DNA of 64,000 nucleotides from Bathymodiolus brooksi (lineage: Eukaryota; Mollusca; Bivalvia; Mytilida; Modiolidae). Each line of letters begins with the position of its first letter. The stretch's first letter is position 1. Position numbers and translations under genes: made by a program. Shown one piece after another: positions 58,601 through 64,000 of the stretch. Below the pieces are notes generated by a model. The model was not told the origin of the DNA and did no database searches. It was given only the letters and a program-made list of their open reading frames with translations. The stretch is taken from NCBI GenBank assembly GCA_963680875.1, contig OY804589.1:17008413-17072412 (forward strand), read 5' to 3'.

Positions 58601-61600
58601 TATAGGAATCACCCTGTCCGTCCGTCCGTCCGTCTGTCTGTCCGTCCGTCCATGTACCTTGTCAGCGCAACTCCTACTAAGCTACTTATTGAAGTTTTAT
58701 GAAACTTTACACAGTTGTAGTACACAACCTGCAGATGTGCATGAAGGAATACCGTTGCTGTCTAAAATTTAGAAGGGGAGATAATTCAACTTATACTTTC
58801 ACGAACAGGGGGGTCGTGTACCTTGTACGCGCAACTCCCTCTAGGCACTTATTGGAGTTTTGTGAAACTTTACACAGTTGTAGTACACTACCTGCAGATG
58901 TGCCTGAAGGAATATGGTTGCTGTCCAAAATTTAAAAGGGGAGTTGATTCAACTTATACTTTCACGAAAAGGGGGGCATGTACCTTGTAAGCGCAACTCC
59001 TACTAAACTGCTTATTGAAATTTTATGAAACTTTACACAGTTGTAGTACACAACCTGCAGATGTGCATGAAGGAATACCGTTGCTGTCTAAAATTTAGAA
59101 GGGGAGATAATTCAACTTATACTTTCACGAAAAGGGGGGTCGTGTACCTTGTAAGCCTAACTCCTCCTAAGCGGCTTATTTGAATTTTGTGAAACTTTAC
59201 ACAGTTGTAGTACACTACCTGCAGATGTGCATGAAAGCATATGGTTGCTGTCCAAAATTAAAAGGGGAGATAATTCAACTTATACTTTCACGAAAAGGGG
59301 GGGGGTGTACCTTGTAAGCGCAACTCCTACTACACTGCCTATTGAATTTTTATGAAACTTTGCACAGTTGTAGTACACAACCTGCAGATGTGCATGAAGA
59401 AATACCGTTGCTGTCTAAAATTCCAAAGTTTGAACATCATAGTATTGCAAGCAGGGGGTATCACTCAGTGAGGTCACTCACAGTTGTAGTTAGATATATT
59501 TATCATTGAAGTTTGCAGTTACTTAATAATGTCATTCTATTAAAACTAAGCTTTTCCTCCCTCAGACATTGCTCAATATAGCCGATTTGGGCTATCCTGT
59601 TTTGGCCCTTTGGTTTTATTCTTCCCGAAAACAAATATAAATTATTTCGTTTTTTAAGTTTTTTCTTTTTCTATAACCTGGGGTTCATCTAGGGTTTATA
59701 TGTTCCTGAAAATTCATGATGGTATCAGCTATAAAAATTGTCCACCCCCGTTGTCAGGGGATAGGGTTTGGATCCAGAACGAAAACCAAAAACAATTTAT
59801 TTGATATTAGGACTTTGCATGATAAATTTGCCAAATGACTAGTTTACTTTGCATACAGTGATACGAACATGAAATTAAAACACAAGAACAATCAATTAGA
59901 TAGGACAATCCCACAATAACTGGGAGTATGAAAATAATACAAACACAAAGGCAATTGACGAACGATACAAAAGACTTTATGATGGAGATAAAGATTATTT
60001 TTTAGAATACTATTGGTTTGTTGTACTTACCGGAAGATATAGCTGTAAATGTGTTTTTCTTTATATAACCTGGTGTTAATCCATGTCCCTCTATATTAAC
60101 GTTTTCCAGTTGTTTCGTCTGTTTCTGTATTTCATCTCCAAGTATTGTCATATTCATGACTTGATTTGTATCATACGGGAGGAGATTTAAATTGAAATGT
60201 GGGACAGTAGAGCCCTCGCTGAAGTGTGAAATATAATCATTTATAATATTTAAATACCGTACATTTTATGTAATATAACCCAAGGTGTATTGGCCTGCGG
60301 TGGAGGACTAAGAAAATCATCACGTAATTATCTTTTTAATTATTAAATGCTAACTTGAAATATACTTTGTGGTTTTGCTTCTTTTATGCACAAGCAGATC
60401 AATCATTTCATGCGAATTTCACATTTGGGATTTTTTGTGGTGCTTTAAACAATTGAGCAGACGACAGTTCAATCCTTGTTGAAAGATTCACCGATCATCT
60501 AGAGGCATACCGAATCCTGTATTGGCTGGATAGGAACTCGGTCAATTCAAGCAAAAATAAATATTAGTCAAGTAGTCCCGTATTTGCCTTGTAAACGTGT
60601 GCTTATATATAGTACAGAAAAAAGAGGATGTATTGTTTAAGAACAACATATACAGGTAATGTAGATAAACAATGCCTCATACCTAACATGATTTTTCTTA
60701 TATTTGCAAGTATCCACCTGTGACCGTAATCGGTCAGTTAAGACATTTCTTTATTATTCTCATTCAAATTGGTATTTATATCAAATATAAATGTCATGTT
60801 TACTTGGGCACTTAAGCCAAATAAAATGCCAAAACATCGCTTAATTTGATGAAGAAATGTCGGCTCACTGACATTTTATGTTTGCATATGCTTTATAATG
60901 GCGCCCAAGTCACGTTACCTGAAATCGGTCAACCATAAAATAGTCACGTGGAACACCAATAGGTCTAGGAGATTGTATGTTTCAATATCTTTTAATTTGC
61001 TTTTTCTATATTTCCCCATTTGTTCATTAAATTGTGTTTGCTGTCACTTGTTTTCAGCACAGAATTTCTCTGTTTTCATGTACAATTTTATCTATGTCCA
61101 GTTCCATGTAATTTATATTAAATCACATTTATTCCCCACAAGTTCCCGCTAAAAATCTGAAACTTGTTTCAGGAATTACATAATTTCAAAACGAAAACAA
61201 TACAATTGCCGTTGTCTAATAGAGTTGTAAATATAGGTCAAGATGCGTAGTCGAATGTAAGCAAACACAGGATATGCAAATTATCCACTACGGACTGTGT
61301 TTTTTCTGGAAATATTTGACTTTGATTATTAAGTCAAAATGGTAGTAGTAAAATGGCACCACTTTGGCACCAAACCCTATATATATCTTTTCTTATCTGT
61401 TTAAATCTCATTGTTATCTTGATCAAAGTACAAGTAAATCGATTGTTTATTTCTGGACGCAGTTTGCAAGCTAAATGACGTCATCGACATTTGAACTCAC
61501 GTTGCTGCGCATTCCAAAATGGTGACCGACCCTAGGTGTTCACCGATTTTAACGGACGAGAGGATAAATGATATATTACTTAAAATTTTATGCGAAAATT

Positions 61601-63077
61601 CCTGTTTGATTTCTCCGGGTATTACAGTTTCCACCAACAATAAAACTGACCGCTACGATAAAACTGAAATACTGCTGAAAGTGGCGCTAAACCCTAAAAA
61701 ACATAAACCACAAAACCATGAACCTTAATATGACGCAGACACATCTTGATATCACAGATATGTTCTTGAGAGCTAAAAATGTAATTATTTACTTTGTTTG
61801 ACGTTGTTTTCTTGGTAGATTTTCTGTAAATGCTACCCATTTGAATAGGATTGTATTATCCTTCATTTGACGTTAAATTCAAATCATTTTAATAACATAT
61901 TACTTCACCTAGCATATTCTAAAGTATTATTATAAAATATGTATTTACCTGAATTTGTAAACGAGTACACTCTGGAAACTTGACATATTCTGATATACAA
62001 GTACCAACTACAATGTGAAAAGAAGAGGGTGTATACATTGTATACAAGTGTTTCACTCGAGTCTACAAGCACCACTTTAATATAATACTACAACACATTC
62101 AGTTCCCATCTTTTTGATACGGTTGTGTGCCACATTAAAATAAAAGGCTTTTGACGATATTGAAAGGTAATCAGAAGATGTAAATTGATCATCGCTAATG
62201 TTGTGAGCTCTATGCTTATCCATGACGAGTGTAGTCGATATATTGTTGTGTGGTACAAGATTATCATAAACCGTAGCATCAATTCACAATGAGGGGATGA
62301 TCTTCCAGTAATCCCGCCACTTGTTGTTGTAGTATCATCATCAAGCCAGGAGAGTGACCGGTCATGTATATGTTTGCTAGGAGTATCGAATTTGTTCCGT
62401 TTCTAAGATTTTTTTATTGGTTGATTTTATTTGATTTGTTGCGTTTAACGCCACTTTCAGCAATATTTCAGCTATATCATGGTGACCAGTTTTAGTGGTG
62501 GAAGAAGCCTGAGTACCCGAAGAGAACCACTGACCGTGGGCAAGCAGTTGGTTAACTTTATCACTTGCTTCTGCGAGTCGAGTGCACATTTTTGTAATTT
62601 ACAAAGCCGGGCGCGAACCCACGCCGTATTGGTGATAGACTTGTATGAGTTGCTAGGTAATCCATGTACCTAACTCATCGAGCCACCCGGGCCCCCTTTG
62701 TTATTGGATATTAGAACTGTTCTGACAGCATGGTATGGCGATACGTCACAAATGAGGAAAGGACGGGGTTGTGATTACGACAAATAATCATTCATGTTGG
62801 CAAAATGTTGTTCTTTGCCTTTCCTTGAAAACTATTCTCTATATCTAGATATTCCCCTGTGCATCCCTAGTTTGATAAAATCTAAATATCACTAGGATAT
62901 TTCCGTCAATGATATATAAATGACCTTGAATGTAACTGGAAACCATATATCAAACAAAGCATACCTGTTTCTCGACTAACTGTTTAAGCTTCCAAAACTC
63001 GGAAGAAGAGGTGTTGTTTAACTTTGGATCGTATTCTTTATCTATGGAAATGGTCAGCTTCATAATATAAATTACTC
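52640..63077 (-). CDS. Transmembrane mucin-type protein: SEA, EGF, transmembrane segment, cytoplasmic tail (5' end beyond the window)
   Basis: Exons read right to left: 63077-62965, 62007-61949, 60218-60031, 58243-58081, 57387-57193, 53623-53543 and 52974-52913, each with GT/AG borders. Phases match across the first four junctions and between the last two exons. The product has a SEA domain with a GS-type cleavage motif (GSTVPHF), an EGF-like domain (six Cys), one membrane helix and a basic-start cytoplasmic tail. This is the C-terminal architecture of membrane mucins and related type I surface proteins. SEA autoproteolysis would leave the extracellular subunit attached non-covalently. The N-terminal region lies beyond 63077. 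The join between 57193 and 53623 needs an unproven exon (candidate 57050-56996). The candidate stop is near 52745, with AATAAA at 52659-52654. Confidence 0.85.
52654..52659 (-). promoter_or_regulatory. Polyadenylation signal AATAAA
   Basis: AATAAA in the context caataaatctg on the minus strand, about 90 bases downstream of the proposed stop of the SEA/EGF gene. Confidence 0.5.
52745..52757 (-). other. Possible terminal coding segment
   Basis: After a T-rich tract and 'gcaaaagag', joining the preceding exon here gives Ser-Tyr-Ala-Thr-stop. A different AG two bases upstream would give about 42 codons instead. The nearby polyadenylation signal supports a 3' end in this area, but the exact splice site is uncertain. 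Confidence 0.35.
52913..52974 (-). other. Exon: cytoplasmic tail segment
   Basis: 62 bases, acceptor ttttcttttcaccag, donor gtaaga. It is open in phase 0, matching the exon at 53543, and encodes FAIEIPRLRSNSDPLHNECK plus two bases. Confidence 0.65.
53017..53345 (-). repeat. Two family A tail fragments
   Basis: 53017-53190 ('aatagcaaagaggtaatctt', 'ttgacaaaacactacacaca') and 53245-53345 ('cttgaagataccaaaggggt', 'aaggacagacaacaaattgt'), both antisense. They lie in the intron between the two cytoplasmic-tail exons. Confidence 0.7.
53362..53542 (+). repeat. Family B copy abutting an exon
   Basis: 'tttcctaattttacttggtt', 'taaccgtgtttagctattat' and 'tttcagaaacacgttttcat' end within a few bases of the splice donor of the exon at 53543. 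A partial inverted copy follows at about 53680-53800, so the exon sits between two family B pieces. Confidence 0.65.
53543..53623 (-). other. Exon: cytoplasmic tail segment
   Basis: 81 bases, acceptor tttttttctttatag, donor gtaagc, open in phase 0 (27 codons). It encodes an acidic/polar segment with SLDNDRESESYYNAAICPEE. The YYN could act as a YxN-type SH2-binding site if phosphorylated (inference). It abuts a family B repeat. Confidence 0.65.
53858..53900. repeat. Palindrome centred on CACTAGTG
   Basis: 53866-53883 is a perfect 18-base palindrome (aatttcactagtgaaatt), extended by flanking aataaaaa/tttttatt with a few mismatches. Confidence 0.8.
54197..54351. mobile_element. Hairpin MITE, 155 bp
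   Basis: Arms of about 66 bp are inverted repeats with few mismatches: left ctataactaattgacgagtt, right aactcgtcaattagttatag. No coding capacity. It lies in an intron of the SEA/EGF gene or in its 3' neighbourhood. Confidence 0.8.
54360..54555 (+). repeat. Dispersed repeat family B copy
   Basis: 'ttaaaactaaggtttatttc', 'cgaacttagccgattttggc' and the terminal 'ccagaaacgtgtcgtgtgca'. Confidence 0.75.
54556..55114. other. Intronic sequence, no gene seen
   Basis: Short ORFs only. The 62-codon plus-strand ORF at 54562-54750 contains a hydrophobic run but has no supporting context. Confidence 0.5.
55115..55350 (-). mobile_element. SINE-like element (family C), minus strand
   Basis: 'aacaatattagttatattgt' followed by 'ggtggttagttttattggtg' and 'gaaaaccaccgacctgccg', ending with a degraded B-box region near 55290. 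A 96-codon plus-strand ORF spanning it is not a gene. Confidence 0.75.
55351..56310. repeat. Intronic sequence with a diverged A' copy at 55730-55870
   Basis: 55730-55870 shares 'aatggacaatccagagaaac' and 'acgtgttggacatcac' with the blocks at 16897 and 21147. The rest shows nothing recognisable, including a 109-codon plus-strand ORF at 56105-56434 that runs into the inverted repeat. Confidence 0.55.
56311..56969. repeat. Large inverted repeat, about 146-bp arms
   Basis: 56311-56456 and 56822-56969 are inverted copies (for example 'cgcttatttgtgataatttc', 'gctgacccaattatat' against 'atataattgggtcagcgaaa'), separated by about 365 bases. The ORFs on each arm (56105-56434 and 56735-56998) are mirror images of this repeat rather than genes. 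Confidence 0.85.
56996..57050 (-). other. Possible exon inside a retroelement tail
   Basis: 55 bases with a strong donor (TTG|gtaagt) and a weak acceptor (ataatcgtag). It is open in exactly the phase needed to connect 57193 (two bases left over) to 53623 (phase 0), encoding GVNNSCSPWHPSCRKFNL. It overlaps the edge of a family A copy, so it may be chance or an exonised repeat. Confidence 0.25.
57010..57185 (+). repeat. Family A tail, sense orientation
   Basis: 'cgacgggtgccatggggagc', 'ccttagttttctgtgtagtg' and 'gattacccctttggtatctt'. It lies immediately beside the exon at 57193. Confidence 0.75.
57193..57387 (-). other. Exon: end of EGF, transmembrane helix, start of tail
   Basis: 195 bases, acceptor tttattttgtag. 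It completes the EGF with C-x-C-x12-C (GFVYSGDTC), then a hydrophobic helix beginning YIIAITCSSAGLL and ending IIVCITC, then the stop-transfer RRCRRK. The donor gtaagt overlaps a potential in-frame stop (GAA ATG TAA), so an unspliced short form ending ...DTDCEM is possible. Confidence 0.85.
57945..58040 (-). mobile_element. SINE-like element (family C), partial
   Basis: 'gtttaacgccacgtttaaca', 'tatatcatggcggtcagatt' and 'tattggtggaggaaatcgg'. Confidence 0.65.
58081..58243 (-). other. Exon: linker and most of the EGF-like domain
   Basis: 163 bases, acceptor cttcattttag, donor gtaagt. Split codons on both sides fit its neighbours. It encodes a linker with a sequon (NKTA) and then C-x6-C-x5-C-x9-C of an EGF-like fold (CRQEKQFCDVHGDC). 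Confidence 0.85.
58291..58457. repeat. Inverted repeat, about 30-bp arms, MITE-like
   Basis: 58301-58335 and 58426-58457 pair (actgttttatctttctgttcataact against agttatgaacagaaag). A related single arm occurs near 63320-63355. It lies about 50 bases upstream of the acceptor of the EGF exon. Confidence 0.65.
58570..59430. repeat. 163-bp tandem repeat, about 4.7 units, with CCGT microsatellite
   Basis: Unit starts at 58654, 58818, 58980, 59144 and 59307, each beginning 'gtaccttgta' or a close variant. Each carries 'tgaaactttacacagttgta' and 'cctgcagatgtgcatgaa'. It is preceded by 'atacccccgcaaacaaagtt' and a (CCGT/CTGT)n tract at 58617-58652. The lead-in is a phrase I know as widespread in bivalve DNA. 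It lies in an intron of the SEA/EGF gene. Confidence 0.9.
59460..59640 (+). repeat. Dispersed repeat family B copy
   Basis: 'gggggtatcactcagtgagg', 'ttaataatgtcattctatta', 'aaactaagcttttcctccct' and 'tatagccgatttgggctatc'. Confidence 0.7.
60031..60218 (-). other. Exon: SEA cleavage motif and second half of the domain
   Basis: 188 bases, acceptor catttcacacttcag-type, donor gtaagt. Joined to the previous exon it reads KFSEGSTVPHFNLNLLP, where G-S-T-V sits at the position of the GSVVV autoproteolysis site of SEA domains. The rest encodes a helix (MTILGDEIQKQTKQLENV) and the closing strand. It ends with one base (phase 1). Confidence 0.82.
60219..61624. other. Intron, nothing recognised
   Basis: AT-rich intronic sequence between two SEA exons. 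An 84-codon plus-strand ORF at 60898-61152 has no supporting signals. Confidence 0.5.
61625..61705 (+). mobile_element. SINE-like element (family C), partial
   Basis: 'ccaccaacaataaaactgac' and 'cgctacgataaaactgaaat'. The 69-codon ORF 61519-61728 ends inside this repeat. Confidence 0.65.
61949..62007 (-). other. Exon: central SEA segment
   Basis: 59 bases, acceptor ttttcacattgtag, donor gtaaat. Starts in phase 0 and ends with two bases. It encodes LVLVYQNMSSFQSVLVYKF, continuing the SEA fold (strand with the alternating hydrophobic 'SVLVYKF'). Confidence 0.8.
62430..62700 (-). mobile_element. SINE (family C) with A- and B-box-like promoter, minus strand
   Basis: Read on the minus strand the head begins 'gggcccgggtggctcgatga' with an A-box-like 'tggctcgatgagttagg' and a B-box-like 'gggttcgcgccc' near 62610. 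The family C body 'ggtcagtggttctcttcggg' and 'tcaccatgatatagctgaaa' follows. This is the clearest evidence that family C is tRNA-derived. Confidence 0.75.
62965..63077 (-). other. Exon: first half of the SEA domain
   Basis: 113 bases between acceptor ctgtttcag and donor gtatgc, frame starting after two bases. It encodes MKLTISIDKEYDPKLNNTSS and then EFWKLKQLVEKQ, which fits the SEA start: a hydrophobic strand, Tyr, Leu-x-Asn-x-Ser-Ser, then an amphipathic helix. It contains one N-glycosylation sequon (NNTS). The upstream exon is not identified. Confidence 0.8.
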
Positions 63078-63384
63078 CTGAAACAGAAACAAATGGTCAT
63101 CTCAAATGAGGGTCCATGTATTCTATAATTAGTATCTTCCATTGTACCTTTAGCTCCAGAAATAAGTATCTGACACAATTCGACAAAAAATAGGAAAATT
63201 AAATAGATTAAAAGGAAATAATTGACTTGTATCAATATTCGTATCAAGGCACTTGTATAATTCCCACGTAATTCTCCTTGTGTGTCGTACACGATACATG
63301 TCGGAATAATCAGTGTGTGGAATTGTTGGCCATCACTGTTTAAACTTTCTTTTTCGTAATATTCGTTATTTTTAATGTTTACTA
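63078..63384. other. Intron upstream of the first visible SEA exon
   Basis: Minus-strand reading is open over much of 63038-63592 but mixes repeat-derived sequence (the 35-bp array and a MITE-like arm) with the SEA exon in a different frame, so I do not treat it as coding. Confidence 0.5.
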
Positions 63385-63780
63385 GAGATATTCCGCTCAT
63401 GGCGAGGTGTACTCCATACAACACTATCCCGCTCATGGCGAGGTGTACTCCATACAACACTATCCCGCTCATGACGAGGTGTACACCATACAACAATATC
63501 TCGCTCATGGCGAGGTGTACTCCATACAACACTATCCCGCTCATGGCGAGGTGTACTCCATACAACATTATCCCGCTCATGGCGATGTGCATGCCATATA
63601 AACACTATCCCGCTCATGGCGAGGTGTACTCCATACAACACTATGTGAGAAAGTTTGTCAGTGACTTCCGACAGGTCGGTGGTTTTCTACTGGTACCCCA
63701 TTTTCCTCCACCAATAAAACTAACCGCCACGATATAACTGAAATATTGTTGAAAATGACGTTAAACACAATAACACCATA
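63385..63780 (+). mobile_element. SINE-like element (family C) with an internal 35-bp array
   Basis: About seven units of 35 bases ('ccgctcatggcgaggtgtac', then 'tccatacaacactat') at 63393-63644 expand the segment just after the B box. The normal element body follows (aaagtttgtcagtgacttcc, ctccaccaataaaactaacc, gatataactgaaatattgtt). The single-copy version is at 10582-10616. Short ORFs on both strands are artefacts of the array. Confidence 0.85.
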
Positions 63781-64000
63781 CCCCTCAAACTACTACATTG
63801 TTAACTTTTGTGTTGTTTTATCCCACATATACTTAGAAGTGTATGTATGAATATCGATTTATATCTTTCTTGGTAACAGTATTACGTTTCAATCTGTGCG
63901 TAAAGATTTGAAGATGGAATATAAATTCGAAGGCTTCCATTTGGCATTATGTATTAATAGCTCATCACTTAAGCAAAATCAAATTATTTATGGCAGTTTT

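Noticed and set aside
61519..61728. 69-codon ORF as a gene
   Set aside because: Its second half is a family C SINE fragment and nothing supports the first half.
63038..63592. 184-codon minus-strand ORF
   Set aside because: It combines the 35-bp array, intron and the SEA exon in the wrong frame; the correct SEA reading uses a splice acceptor at 63078.

Overview
This window is eukaryotic, intron-bearing, repeat-saturated DNA, most likely from a bivalve mollusc. The dispersed repeat families (a 'TTTGGTATCTTCAAA' retroelement tail, a 'GAAACGCGTCG...GCACTAAATTTGATATCTACG' element, a 'CCTCCACCAATAAAACTGACCGCCACGATATAACTG' SINE-like element and a tRNA-Leu-like SINE head) match what I remember of mussel (Mytilidae) and related bivalve sequence. 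That attribution is from memory, not from a search. I see no bacterial or viral genes.

Layout. 1-10961 (minus): the 5' part of a giant mucin-like gene. A short signal-peptide exon (10961-10901) splices in frame to one enormous exon (10282 to the window edge and beyond). That exon carries about 145 copies of a 20-residue Ser/Thr-rich repeat and then 52 copies of a 10-residue Thr-rich repeat, about 3,447 codons without a stop. 10962-23820: repeats, a decayed LINE with nested insertions, a perfect 39-bp hairpin, tRNA-derived SINE heads and segmental duplications. 22719-29460: the C-terminal remnant of a retroelement ORF with its 3' tail, and several minisatellites that each look like internal expansions of a piece of that same tail. 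30204-51020: about 20.8 kb of a hexanucleotide satellite whose plus strand is almost only G and T (modules GTTTTT and GTGTTT), with multi-kilobase higher-order duplications. 51795-52500: another retroelement tail, interrupted by a palindromic minisatellite. 52640-63077 (minus): the 3' part of a second gene, assembled here exon by exon. It encodes a SEA domain with a GS-type cleavage motif, an EGF-like domain, one transmembrane segment and a cytoplasmic tail, followed by an AATAAA signal.

Interpretation. The two genes share a strand and are complementary halves of one architecture: the right-hand gene shows the C-terminal end of a transmembrane mucin, the left-hand gene shows the signal peptide and PTS repeats of another. 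The simplest reading is a tandem cluster of cell-surface mucin genes, separated by an intergenic region that has become a concentration point for satellites. Nearly all other long ORFs in the window are by-products of tandem repeats whose unit length is a multiple of three or which lack stop-forming bases, and should not be annotated as genes.
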